From: Prevotella sp.
Lineage (GTDB): Bacteria > Bacteroidota > Bacteroidia > Bacteroidales > Bacteroidaceae
Length of the DNA stretch: 34,581 bases
Direction: 5' to 3'
Assembly (NCBI GenBank): GCA_022775985.1
Contig: JALFIM010000088.1
Location: forward strand, 1-34,581
The notes under the pieces are model-generated. The model was given only the letters and a program-made list of their open reading frames with translations, searched no databases and was not told the DNA's origin. Shown here piece after piece: positions 16,925 through 25,575 of the stretch. Numbering within the stretch: the stretch's first letter is position 1; each line of letters opens with the position of its first letter. The translations under genes and the position numbers were made by a program.

Positions 16925-16932
16925 CAAAAGTA
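16925..16932 (-). promoter_or_regulatory. -7 promoter box of the anchor-J gene
   Basis: TACTTTTG on the minus strand fits TAnnTTTG, with a weaker GTTG about 17 nt upstream. The predicted leader to the ATG at 16825 is about 95 nt. Confidence 0.5.
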
Positions 16933-17076
16933 ATAAAAAGCAACAAAACAACGACTTATTCTTACGTTTTAATACAAAATGCCACTATATTTTAACGCAA
17001 AACGCCGAAAACGACATATTTACTGCATCAATAGACGTTGCCGACCGCAGTATCAAGCCGGCAACATACAGGCATG

Positions 17077-18105
17077 CTACGCCCCAACATGGCGGCCCGA
17101 CAGCACGGCACACAACACGTCGCGCAGGTCATCGCCAGTACGCAGGCCGAGCTTCTTGCGCACATGTATGCGCACGGAACTCACATTGTTGACGCTCTTG
17201 CGCAGCACCTGCGCTATCTCGCCGAGAGTCTTTCCTGCCACCACCAGGCGGCAGACCTCCAGCTCCGTGGGCGTGAGCTGGGGGAAGTGCTCCGCCAGAC
17301 GCACGCTCCTCAGTTGCCGCTCGGCCATGCGGTGCTCCACGGCGCGTATGAGATTGGCCTCCGAACGCTCGTCGAGCCTGTCAAACACCATGCGCACCGA
17401 CGGCCCCGACGCGCTGCTGTCGCGGCACAACTCCACGAAAGCGTCAAACTCGGGCTTGCTCATGTGCAGTGCGTCGAGCACTCCCTCCTGCTCGCTGCGA
17501 CGCTCCGTGTTCTCGCGTTGCAGCCGTGACACGCTCACGCGCATGACGCGTCCGATGATACATGTCACCACCTCCACGAAGAGAAACAGCACCACCATCT
17601 GGCGGCTCACGGCCCCATGCGTCACCACATGGGCGAAAATGAGCGTGGCTATGCTCATGACGGTGTTGACGGTGGGCACGGCACGCACGAAACCCAGCGC
17701 GAGGTATATGATGATGATAAGCGATACTATCTGATTGAGTATGATGGCATCGGTGTATCCCGGCGGCATGACGACCGACAAGTACACGACACGCACGCTC
17801 TGAGCCATCTGCTGCACTATCGTGAAGGTCGATATGGCGGCATACAACGACAGCCACCGCATGAGATAGCACACGAATACGCCCACCGTGATGACCCATG
17901 CCGCCGCCGTGAGCAGGAGCATGGAGGCATCGGCAAGGCCAAGGATGCCGAACATATGTAGCGGCAAGCCCACCACTATCATGGCCACACCCACAAGATA
18001 CACCATCTGGCAGATACGCTCAGTAGGGTACTTGCCACGGCTGTCGAGTACTTCCGTCAGCCAACGTCTAATATCATCGTACATCCGCATATACCGTTTA
18101 GTCAT
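17077..18105 (-). CDS. Membrane-bound LuxR/GerE-type transcriptional regulator
   Basis: From the ATG at 18105 (MTKRYMRMYDDIRRW) the protein has 342 residues. The frame is open further up to 18177, but that extension overlaps the promoter region and hairpin repeat. About six hydrophobic segments fill residues 30-205 (CQMVYLVGVAMIVVGLPLHM, LLLTAAAWVITVGVFVCYL, IVSLIIIIYLALGFV and others). A charged linker follows (SRLQRENTERRSEQEG), then a C-terminal LuxR helix-turn-helix (FPQLTPTELEVCRLVVAGKT, then LGEIAQVLRKSVNNVSSVRI). The layout suggests a regulator that senses something in the membrane or periplasm and binds DNA at the inner membrane. No receiver or kinase domain is present. The targets are unknown; the adjacent surface-protein gene on the same strand and the NigD-like gene on the other are possible. 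Confidence 0.82.
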   Translation of the reverse strand: MTKRYMRMYDDIRRWLTEVLDSRGKYPTERICQMVYLVGVAMIVVGLPLHMFGILGLADASMLLLTAAAWVITVGVFVCYLMRWLSLYAAISTFTIVQQMAQSVRVVYLSVVMPPGYTDAIILNQIVSLIIIIYLALGFVRAVPTVNTVMSIATLIFAHVVTHGAVSRQMVVLFLFVEVVTCIIGRVMRVSVSRLQRENTERRSEQEGVLDALHMSKPEFDAFVELCRDSSASGPSVRMVFDRLDERSEANLIRAVEHRMAERQLRSVRLAEHFPQLTPTELEVCRLVVAGKTLGEIAQVLRKSVNNVSSVRIHVRKKLGLRTGDDLRDVLCAVLSGRHVGA

Positions 18106-18151
18106 ACTATTGTGCCCGGCGCAAGGGGCCAAGGGGCACTTTATCAGCATG

Positions 18152-18159
18152 CAAAGATA
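18152..18159 (-). promoter_or_regulatory. -7 promoter box of the LuxR-type regulator gene
   Basis: TATCTTTG followed by C on the minus strand fits TAnnTTTG, about 45 nt before the ATG at 18105. A second match, TAACTTTG at 18218-18225, lies on the far side of the 50-bp hairpin element, so the gene may have two promoters flanking the repeat. Confidence 0.5.
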
Positions 18160-18161
18160 AC

Positions 18162-18211
18162 GCAAGTGCGAGTGCAATGGAGCTTGCTCCGATTGCCGAG
18201 CCGCAGCTTAT
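18162..18211 (-). repeat. 50-bp hairpin-forming interspersed element, copy 1
   Basis: The sequence runs from GCAAGTGCGAG to GCCGCAGCTTAT on the plus strand and matches 19631-19680 at 47 of 50 positions. Its centre, GCAATGGAGC-TT-GCTCCGATTGC, is an inverted repeat with one bulge, and the outer GATAA/TTATC extends it. It sits between two -7 boxes of the LuxR-type gene, in its 5' leader region. Confidence 0.85.
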
Positions 18212-18470
18212 CTTCTGCAAAGTTAAGCACTTTGCGGCAAAAAGCCTAACGCACTGCCGCATTTTTCGAGGGTATCTGCATCACACGCGGGGCGGCCGCG
18301 AGGGAGGGGCGCATATTTTTTTAACATCATTTCATCTTTCGGCATACAAGTTTTCGCCCACATAGCCATTTTATCATTGCAGACAGGCCACAGGACAGCA
18401 CTCGTCAGGCACGCCCGACGGCCGTCTGCGGCCTGTACTGCATAAGAGTAAAGACAAAGATAAAACAAAA
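18212..18470. other. Gene-free upstream region of the NigD-like gene
   Basis: No gene is seen. The left end holds the distal -7 box of the LuxR-type gene (18218-18225, minus strand). A plus-strand TATCATTG at 18372-18379 resembles a -7 box with one mismatch and could serve the NigD-like gene; no better promoter was found. Confidence 0.45.
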
Positions 18471-19211
18471 ATGAATATGAGAAAGTCAAGATTACTTACC
18501 GCCATGCTCGCCGTGCTGATGGCAGCGACGAGCTTCGTAGCCTGCTCCGACGACAACGACTGGCCACTGCCGTTCAACGTTCCCAACGCGCTCGTCACCG
18601 TAAAGCCGCAACCCAACGGCCAACAGCTCCTGCTGCAGCTCGACGACAGCACCACACTCGCGCCCGTCAACATGAAGTCATCGCCCTATGGCGACAAGGA
18701 GGTGCGTGCGCTGTGCAACGTCACGCTGACCGAGCAACAGACCGACAAGCGCCGCCTCAACGTGTACGTCAACTGGATAGACAGCATACTCACCAAGCCT
18801 ATGGCGGCAGACCTCGGCGACAAGAACGACGAGACCTACGGCAACGCGCCCATAGAGATAGTACGCGACTGGGTGACAGTGGCCGAGGACGGCTACCTCA
18901 CCATGCGCTTCCGCACTGGCTGGGGCGACGACAAGCCGCACGTAGTGAACCTCGTGGCCGACAACAAGGACAATCCCTACGAGCTGACATTCCACCACAG
19001 CGGCAACACCAACGGCCGCTCGGGCGACGGGCTCGTGGCCTTCAGGCTCGACAAGCTGCCCGACACCAATGGCAAGACCGTAGACGTGAAACTGAAGTGG
19101 ACATCATTCAGCGGACAGAAGTCGGTGACATTCAAGTACTGCACGCGCAAGTCCACCAACCCCGATGCCACATCGCTGCTCAACATACGCCCCACCGCTA
19201 AAATCAGATGA
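18471..19211 (+). CDS. NigD-like lipoprotein
   Basis: This 246-residue protein has a lipoprotein signal peptide (MNMRKSRLLTAMLAVLMAAT) with the lipidated Cys in SFVACSDD. The mature part fits the two-part NigD-like fold. A small OB-type N-terminal barrel (NALVTVKPQPNGQQLLLQLD, then DSTTLAPVNMKSSPYGDKEV) is followed by a C-terminal beta-sandwich (DWVTVAEDGYLTMRFRTGWG ... ELTFHHSGNTNGRSGDGLVAFRLDKLPD). NigD-like proteins are common Bacteroidales outer-membrane-associated lipoproteins; the founding member was found next to a bacteriocin gene, but a general function is not established. It stands alone with its own terminator. The second ATG (MRKSRLL) is an alternative start. Confidence 0.85.
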   Translation: MNMRKSRLLTAMLAVLMAATSFVACSDDNDWPLPFNVPNALVTVKPQPNGQQLLLQLDDSTTLAPVNMKSSPYGDKEVRALCNVTLTEQQTDKRRLNVYVNWIDSILTKPMAADLGDKNDETYGNAPIEIVRDWVTVAEDGYLTMRFRTGWGDDKPHVVNLVADNKDNPYELTFHHSGNTNGRSGDGLVAFRLDKLPDTNGKTVDVKLKWTSFSGQKSVTFKYCTRKSTNPDATSLLNIRPTAKIR

Positions 19212-19245
19212 CACCCCGTCATAGCTGAGACCATACACCACCACT

Positions 19246-19290
19246 AAGCCACGACAGCCTACCCACAGGCAGCCGTGGCTTTATGTTTTA
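19246..19290 (+). terminator. Terminator of the NigD-like gene
   Basis: AAGCCACG (19246-19253) pairs with CGTGGCTT (19274-19281). A smaller GCCT/AGGC stem lies inside, and TTTATGTTTTA follows. It lies 35 bp after the stop codon. Confidence 0.65.
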
Positions 19291-19304
19291 CAGGACATGG
19301 GCTG

Positions 19305-19400
19305 ACTTACAATCTGATTCGGCCCAAAACGCATCATGAAACAGGCCGTTTTGCACTGCGATATGGGCCGTTTCACACTGCAAAACGGGCCGTTTCGCAA
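19305..19400 (+). repeat. GGCC-centred four-unit interspersed element, copy 2
   Basis: GGCC cores at 19321, 19344, 19366 and 19388 are spaced 23, 22 and 22 bp, the same spacing as copy 1. The first unit is CGGCCCAAAA and the others read AGGCCGTTTTG, TGGGCCGTTTC and CGGGCCGTTTCG, so the inverted first unit is kept. The head is more diverged (TTACAATCTGATT). Confidence 0.8.
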
Positions 19401-19608
19401 AAGGTCCCTGTATGAGTTGCCATCCGAATAAAACTATAAGAAAAAACCACATATTTATTTACGAATTGTAAGCCAGTACCATAATACCGCCCATACCTAC
19501 AATGTGTCATTGAGTACTCACCCACAATGCCACGACACGTACATTACCTTGATGCCAAGCAGACTTTTTATTTACACCGATTTATTGTCTATCAATATAT
19601 TTTTTTTG

Positions 19609-19616
19609 TATTTTTG
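19609..19616 (+). promoter_or_regulatory. -7 promoter box of the macroglobulin gene
   Basis: TATTTTTG fits TAnnTTTG; a TATTG about 21 nt upstream may serve as the -33 element. The leader would be about 160 nt and would contain the second 50-bp hairpin element. Confidence 0.45.
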
Positions 19617-19630
19617 CAAGCAGGAATAAT

Positions 19631-19680
19631 GCAAGTGCGAGAGCAATGGAGCTTGCTCATATTGCCGAGCCGCAGCTTAT
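19631..19680 (+). repeat. 50-bp hairpin-forming interspersed element, copy 2
   Basis: It matches 18162-18211 at 47 of 50 positions and starts 14 bp after the -7 box at 19609. Here GAGCAA and TTGCTC give an alternative central stem. Relative to the downstream gene it lies in the opposite orientation to copy 1. Confidence 0.85.
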
Positions 19681-19781
19681 TCTATGCAAGAATATTTCAC
19701 GTATGCCGTTTTAAAGTCATACCACCACACGGCATCATCGTGACATCAAGGAAAAGAAAACAACAAAAAAACGCAGATAAC

Positions 19782-22700
19782 ATGAGAAAAATCGTCATCA
19801 CCCTGCTATTGTCGGCACTACTCATGCCGGCCACGCTGCTTGCCGACAGCTACACATCACTGTGGAAACAGTACGCGGCAGCACAGAAGAAAGACCTGCC
19901 ACAGACGCAGCTCAAGGTGCTTCAGGACATCATAAGCAAGTCTACGGCCGAGCGGGCCTACGGCCATCTGCTCAAGGCACAGACCAAGGCGGCAGTGATA
20001 CGCGCCTCCATCTCCCCCGACTCCGTAGACACCGAAGTGGCACGCATGGAGCGTCTGGAGGCCGAGGCCGCCCGCACCGACGTGGTGTTGGCCGCCGTCT
20101 ACGAGTCGGTGCTCGGCACTTACTACACCGAGAACCCACAGTTGTCCGACAGTGCCAAGCATGTGGCGCAAGCCTACTTCGACAAGTCGGTGAGCCATCC
20201 CGACGCGCTGGCCAAGGCATACGCCACGAGCTATGAGCCGTTCGTTACCGACGGCGTGGACAGCCGCATATTCGGCGACGACATGCTGCACGTCATAGGC
20301 TTCGCCGCCGGCAAGCTGTCGCTCATGCACGACTACTATCTCAAGGCCGGCAACAGGCCGGCGGCATGTCTGCTCGCGCTGAAGATGCTGCGGCAGACAC
20401 GCGACAGAAGCATCTCGAAGATGCGCAAGTCGAAGTACATGCAGAAGGTAGACTCGCTGCTCAATGAGTACAAAGACCTACAAGTGGCGGGCGAGGTGGC
20501 CATAGAGCGGTACTCGGTGATGAAAGAGGCTGCCGATGCCGCGCCCAAGGAGATGATGAGTTTCATAGACTACGCGCTCGTACACTGGGGCGCATGGCCT
20601 CGCATGAGCGTGCTGCGCAACGCGCAGTCGAGGCTCACGCTGCCCAGCTTCCACGTAAGGATAGGCGATGACAGCCTCACGCCCGACACGCCGCGCAAGG
20701 TGACGGTGATGCGCCTGTGCAACGTGAACGAGCTGACCATGACCGTGACACGCGTCAACATCGACGGCGACACGGAGCTGAACCCCAACAATCCGAAAGA
20801 CCTCGCACGCATCAAGAGCCACGCCACCAAGGATGAGCCGTACTCGCAGACGCGCCGATACTTAGGTCTGCCGGCATACAAGGAGGTACGCGACACGATG
20901 GAGATACCCGGACTGAAAACGGGCATGTACCTCGTGGAGTTCAGCACCGACAACACCTCCATGCGCCACGAGGCTTGTCTGCTGCACGTCAGCGACATAT
21001 ACGTCATGACGCAGAGCGTGAGCAAGGAGAGGATAAGGTTCGCCGCCGTCAGTGCCACGACAGGCATGCCAGTGGCAGGAGCGCACATCAGGTTGTCTGC
21101 AAAGGACGTATCCTACGAAGGTACCAAGATTAAGAAACTCGCCACGCTCACCACCGACGACAAGGGCGAGGCCGCATACGACGTGAAGAATGATGACGAC
21201 GATTTCGTGCTGTATGCCTACACCGATACCGACAAGGCAGCAGAGCCGTTCGGTTTCCAACATTTCTTCAGACATCTGCACCCTGTCCGTGACACACACT
21301 ACATCAACGTGTTCACTGACCGCAAGCTCTACCGCCCGGGACAGACCGTCCATCTGTCGGCAGTGGCATACAAGCGGTCGGGCAGCAAATATGCCGCCAT
21401 ACCGGGCAGCAGCATGAAGATATGCGTCACGGTGTTCGGCAAGGTCATAGACAGCACCACCGTCGTCACTGACGACTACGGCACCGTGGCCACGAAGTTT
21501 GTGCTGCCGTCGGACGGCCCAACAGGACACGTGAGCATCTCCGCCACCAACAGCGAGACATCGGGATTCGCCTCGGTGAGAATGGAGGAGTACAAGCGGC
21601 CTACGTTCAGCGTTAGTTTCGACACACTGAAGGCCGCCTACGCCGTAGACGACACCGTGAGCATGGCGGCTACGGCACGCACCTTCAGCGGATTTGCCGT
21701 GCAGGGTGCCAAGGTGAGGTACACGGTGATACGCCGTCCGCGCCTGCTGTGGTGGCGAGGCGACTACAACGAGGGCAACGTGGAGGTGGCCGCAGACTCC
21801 ACCACCACCGATGCCGACGGACGCTTCAGCGTGAGGGTGCCGCTGACCATGCCCGAGGACAAGGGCGGCAGTGAGCAGATGGCGCGGTTCTACTCGTTCG
21901 ACGTGACGGCCACCGTCACCGATGGCAGCGGCGAGAGCCAGCGTGGCAGCACGTCAGTGCCCCTCGGCAGCAAGCCCACCGTGCTGGAGTGCGACCTCCC
22001 CGAGAGGATAGTGCGCGACAGCATCAGCACCATAACATTCACATACAAGAACAGTGCGGGCAACGACATCGACGGCGACGTGACGTTCTATATAGACGAC
22101 ATGAGGCTGAAGGCTAAAGCCAACGTGCCCTGCAAGATAGACCCCGCCACGCTGTCGTCGGCAAGTCATCAGCTTACGGCATACTGCGGCAACGACACTA
22201 TAAAGCGCAGTTTCGTGGTGTTCAGCCTCGACGACAAGCGTGCCGCCACCCAGACGCACGACTGGTTCTACGTCTCGGCCGACCACTTCGCATCGGAGTC
22301 GGAGCCGGTGTACATACAGCTCGGCTCGTCTGATGCCGAACAGCACGTAGTGTACACCACCATAGTCAAGGACTCGGTGATAGAGAGCGGCTCCATTGAC
22401 CTGAAGGGCGAGCTGTACACGCGCCGCCTGACATACAAGCCTGAGTACGGCGATGCCATACTGCTGTGCTACGCATGGGTCAAGGACGGCATCTGCTACA
22501 CCCACGAGGCCACCATCAAGCGGCCCATTGAGGACACACGCTTGAAAACACAGTGGACTACGTTCCGCGACCGTCTGAAACCCGGCCAGAAGGAGGAGTG
22601 GACTCTGCACGTAAGCTCACCCGACGGAAAGGCCGTCAAGGCGCAGGTCATGGCCACGATGTACGACAAGTCGCTCGACATGATAAGCCGCTACGACTGG

Positions 22701-25337
22701 AGACTGCGCCTACCGCTCTACCTGTCGCTGCCATACGGCTCATGGAACGAGCAGCGTCTCAGAGACATAAACTGCTTCGGTGAGCTGCCGTTCAAGCCGC
22801 TGGCCGAGCGCATGCTCGACTTCAGCCACTTCGTGATGGACATCCCCGGCATAGGCCCGGGCCTCAACGAGATGGCCATGCCGTACATCAAGAGCATGGG
22901 GCGGCCCATGAAGAGCGCGGCACGCGGCGCTATGTTACGCGTGACGGGCACGTCTAAGGTGTTCGACTACGTAGCCGAGGACAGAATGGAGGCCACACAG
23001 ATGGCCAAGATGAATACGGCCGAGAGCGAGGCCGACGATGCTGGCAATGGCGACACAGCCGCACAGGCCAACGGTACAAGCACACGCGCCGACTTCTCCG
23101 AGACGGCTTTCTTCGAGCCACGCATCATGTCTGACGGCAATGGCGACGTGAAGATAAGATTCACCGTGCCCGAGAGCGTCACCACATGGAAGGTCATGGG
23201 CATAGCTCACGACAAGAGCATGCGCGTGGGTGTGTTCGGCGGCGAGACCGTGGCGCAGAAAGATGTCATGGTGCAGCCCAATATGCCGCGCTTCGTGCGC
23301 TCCACCGACAAGGCATCGGTGGGCGTACGCCTTACCAACATCACCAAGCGCGACCTCAAGGCCACGCTGCGCATTGAGTTGTCCGACCCCGACAACGGCC
23401 GCACGGTGTACACGGCATCGCAGAAACTGACGCTCCCTGCCGACTCGGCAGTGTCGGCGGCCTTCGTCATAGACATGCCGGCGGTGGAGAACGACGGCTT
23501 GCTCGTATGCCGCGTCACAGCATCCGGCAATGGGTTCAGCGACGGCGAGCAGCACTACCTGCCAGTGATAGCAGCGGCACAGCATACCATCAACACGCTG
23601 CCGTTCACCATCATGGGACGCGCTGCAAGGCACTTCGATGTGGGCTCCATGCTCGGCGACAACGCCAAGGACGCATCGCTCACCGTGGAGTATGCCGAGA
23701 ACCCGTCGTGGCTGATGGTGCAGACTCTGCCATCGGTGACGAGTTCCTGCGACGACAATGCCATGAGTCTCGCCACGGCACTGTACGTCAACATGACAGG
23801 CCGCATGCTCATGCACAGTTCACCGGCCATACGCAGCGCGGTGGAGCAGTGGCAGCAGAGTGCCGACAAAGACCTCGTAAGCCCTCTCTCCACCAACAGC
23901 GAGCTGAAGGAGATTCTGCTCAGCGAGACTCCATGGCTCAACAACGCTGCCAACGAGACACGCAACATGCAGCAGTTGGCCTCTTTCTACGACTCCACTG
24001 CCATTGGACAGCGCATCGACGCATACGTGCAGAAGTTGCAGAAGTTGCAGAGATTTGACGGCTCCTTCAGTTGGTGGAAGGGCATGGGCAGCAGCATGTA
24101 CGCCACCATGAGCGTGGCCGAGATACTGGCAAGGCTCTCCACCATGACCACTGTTGACAGACAGGTGGGCGTGATGGTTGACAAAGCCGTCAGCTATCTC
24201 GCTTCGGGCATACACAAGGAGTGCGAGCGCATGCGCAAACGCGAGAAACGGGGCGACACCAACGTCCGTCCGTCGGAGATGGCACTCAACTATCTGTACC
24301 TGTGTACGCTCAATCAGGACAGCAGGACTTTCAGTATAAGCGGGCAGAAAGACTTCGACTACCTCATAGACAAGCTCACGCACATCAACGGTCAGCTATC
24401 CATCTACGGCAAGGCACGCTCGGCCATTATCCTGCAACGCTCAGGCCACAAGGCTCAGGCGGCCACCCTCGTCAAGAGTCTGCATGAGTATCTCGTGGGC
24501 AAGCCGGACATGGGACAGTACTTCGATACCCACAAGGCACAGTACTCATGGCGCGACTACCGCATACCCACGCAGGTAGCGGCCATTGAGGCTATACGCA
24601 GCGTCACGCCCTACGACTCACTGACCGTAAGCAACATGCTGCTGTGGCTTCTCCAAAGCAAGCGCACGCAGGGATGGGACACGCCGCTCAACACCGTAGA
24701 TGCCGTCTACGCGTTCTTGACTGGCACCGCGAAGGCCACTCTCACGGCCGATGCCGTAATGCCCGACGTGAGGATTGACGACGTGAAGGCCGTCCTCCCG
24801 AAGTCGTCTGCGGCCTTAGGCTACACCAAGATGTCGCGCGACGCCACTGGGGTGAAGTCGGTAGACATAGACAAGCAGACCGACGGCACGTCGTGGGGCG
24901 CGGTGTACACCATGGCCACTCAGCCGCTGTCGGATGTCAAGAAGTCGGCGGCCGGCATGACAGTTGAGCGTCAATACTTCAAGGACGGACACCGCATCAC
25001 CGACCTGTCGGGGCTCCGTGTAGGCGACAGGATCACCGTGCGCATAGTGGTGACAGCCGACCGCGACTACGACTTCGTGCAGATAGCCGACCACCGCGCA
25101 GCCTGTATGGAGCCTGTGATACAGACGAGCGGTTACAGCAACGGATGCTACATGGCGATGAAAGACAACGCCACATATTATTATTACAGCACCATGAGCA
25201 AGGGCAAGCATCACATAGAGACGACATACTACATCGACCGCACGGGCGACTACCGCACGGGCTTGTGTACGGCACAGTGTGCTTACAGTCCTGCATTCGC
25301 CGCACGCGATGTGTCAACAGTCGTCACGGTGAGGTAG
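19782..25337 (+). CDS. Alpha-2-macroglobulin-like protein (MG2/A2M/TED family), degenerate thioester motif
   Basis: From the ATG at 19782 (MRKIVITLLLSALLMPATLL, a signal peptide) the protein has 1851 residues; the frame is open 85 codons further up without protein-like sequence. Residues 25-290 are an alpha-helical N-terminal region seen in Bacteroidota members. The MG2 domain starts near 508 (VFTDRKLYRPGQTVHLSAV) and further macroglobulin beta-sandwiches follow to about 1000. The A2M domain is at about 1105 (FFEPRIMSDGNGDVKIRFTV, then PESVTTWKVMGIAHD). The terpenoid-cyclase-like TED domain spans about 1305-1600 (FDGSFSWWKGMGSSMYATMS), and a receptor-binding-like C-terminus follows. Family members are periplasmic protease traps. 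The thioester motif C-x-E-Q is replaced by Cys1323-Asp-Asp-Asn. No PBP1C partner gene is adjacent. Confidence 0.9.
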   Translation: MRKIVITLLLSALLMPATLLADSYTSLWKQYAAAQKKDLPQTQLKVLQDIISKSTAERAYGHLLKAQTKAAVIRASISPDSVDTEVARMERLEAEAARTDVVLAAVYESVLGTYYTENPQLSDSAKHVAQAYFDKSVSHPDALAKAYATSYEPFVTDGVDSRIFGDDMLHVIGFAAGKLSLMHDYYLKAGNRPAACLLALKMLRQTRDRSISKMRKSKYMQKVDSLLNEYKDLQVAGEVAIERYSVMKEAADAAPKEMMSFIDYALVHWGAWPRMSVLRNAQSRLTLPSFHVRIGDDSLTPDTPRKVTVMRLCNVNELTMTVTRVNIDGDTELNPNNPKDLARIKSHATKDEPYSQTRRYLGLPAYKEVRDTMEIPGLKTGMYLVEFSTDNTSMRHEACLLHVSDIYVMTQSVSKERIRFAAVSATTGMPVAGAHIRLSAKDVSYEGTKIKKLATLTTDDKGEAAYDVKNDDDDFVLYAYTDTDKAAEPFGFQHFFRHLHPVRDTHYINVFTDRKLYRPGQTVHLSAVAYKRSGSKYAAIPGSSMKICVTVFGKVIDSTTVVTDDYGTVATKFVLPSDGPTGHVSISATNSETSGFASVRMEEYKRPTFSVSFDTLKAAYAVDDTVSMAATARTFSGFAVQGAKVRYTVIRRPRLLWWRGDYNEGNVEVAADSTTTDADGRFSVRVPLTMPEDKGGSEQMARFYSFDVTATVTDGSGESQRGSTSVPLGSKPTVLECDLPERIVRDSISTITFTYKNSAGNDIDGDVTFYIDDMRLKAKANVPCKIDPATLSSASHQLTAYCGNDTIKRSFVVFSLDDKRAATQTHDWFYVSADHFASESEPVYIQLGSSDAEQHVVYTTIVKDSVIESGSIDLKGELYTRRLTYKPEYGDAILLCYAWVKDGICYTHEATIKRPIEDTRLKTQWTTFRDRLKPGQKEEWTLHVSSPDGKAVKAQVMATMYDKSLDMISRYDWRLRLPLYLSLPYGSWNEQRLRDINCFGELPFKPLAERMLDFSHFVMDIPGIGPGLNEMAMPYIKSMGRPMKSAARGAMLRVTGTSKVFDYVAEDRMEATQMAKMNTAESEADDAGNGDTAAQANGTSTRADFSETAFFEPRIMSDGNGDVKIRFTVPESVTTWKVMGIAHDKSMRVGVFGGETVAQKDVMVQPNMPRFVRSTDKASVGVRLTNITKRDLKATLRIELSDPDNGRTVYTASQKLTLPADSAVSAAFVIDMPAVENDGLLVCRVTASGNGFSDGEQHYLPVIAAAQHTINTLPFTIMGRAARHFDVGSMLGDNAKDASLTVEYAENPSWLMVQTLPSVTSSCDDNAMSLATALYVNMTGRMLMHSSPAIRSAVEQWQQSADKDLVSPLSTNSELKEILLSETPWLNNAANETRNMQQLASFYDSTAIGQRIDAYVQKLQKLQRFDGSFSWWKGMGSSMYATMSVAEILARLSTMTTVDRQVGVMVDKAVSYLASGIHKECERMRKREKRGDTNVRPSEMALNYLYLCTLNQDSRTFSISGQKDFDYLIDKLTHINGQLSIYGKARSAIILQRSGHKAQAATLVKSLHEYLVGKPDMGQYFDTHKAQYSWRDYRIPTQVAAIEAIRSVTPYDSLTVSNMLLWLLQSKRTQGWDTPLNTVDAVYAFLTGTAKATLTADAVMPDVRIDDVKAVLPKSSAALGYTKMSRDATGVKSVDIDKQTDGTSWGAVYTMATQPLSDVKKSAAGMTVERQYFKDGHRITDLSGLRVGDRITVRIVVTADRDYDFVQIADHRAACMEPVIQTSGYSNGCYMAMKDNATYYYYSTMSKGKHHIETTYYIDRTGDYRTGLCTAQCAYSPAFAARDVSTVVTVR

Positions 25338-25345
25338 CCAAAGTC

Positions 25346-25389
25346 TCATGGTAAGATAATCAAGGCATCATGATAAGATAATCAAAGCC
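25346..25389 (+). repeat. Two 22-bp tandem units after the macroglobulin gene
   Basis: Units 25346-25367 and 25368-25389 match at 19 of 22 positions; both contain TAAGATAATCAA and start with TCATG. They begin 8 bp after the stop codon, and the second runs into the left arm of the terminator. Confidence 0.75.
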
Positions 25390-25437
25390 CGGTTTCAAGG
25401 TCGCTCGGCAGAAGAGTACCTGAAACCGGGCTTTTCA
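25384..25437 (+). terminator. Terminator of the macroglobulin gene
   Basis: A perfect 14-bp stem (AAAGCCCGGTTTCA at 25384-25397 and TGAAACCGGGCTTT at 25421-25434) with a 23-nt loop is followed by T, C and A. The Ts at the arm end form the T-tract. Confidence 0.75.
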
Positions 25438-25512
25438 TGTCATACAGGGCATGCTATGACGCTGCGGTGTCACGTTCATCTTGTCCGTCGGAGAAATTCT
25501 ATACTACATTGC

Positions 25513-25543
25513 TTTGAGTTTTGAAATTAAAGTGATATATTTG
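25513..25543 (+). promoter_or_regulatory. Promoter of the DUF1573-ispH unit
   Basis: TTTG (25513-25516), a 19-nt spacer and TATATTTG (25536-25543) match the full Bacteroidota promoter. The leader is about 28 nt. Confidence 0.75.
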
Positions 25544-25575
25544 CAAAACAATACAAGTGAGTCACAACATACGAC

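Larger units (their letters stand above)
19212..19781. other. Gene-free interval before the macroglobulin gene, rich in repeats
   Basis: No gene is supported; the upstream extension of the macroglobulin frame here is not protein-like. The interval contains the NigD-like gene's terminator, the second GGCC-centred element, an AT-rich stretch with a TAnnTTTG box at 19609, and the second copy of the 50-bp hairpin element. Confidence 0.6.

Noticed and set aside
18177..18365. Small plus-strand gene of 62 codons before the NigD-like gene
   Set aside because: It overlaps the repeated hairpin element and a promoter, has no promoter or family similarity, and its composition is not protein-like.
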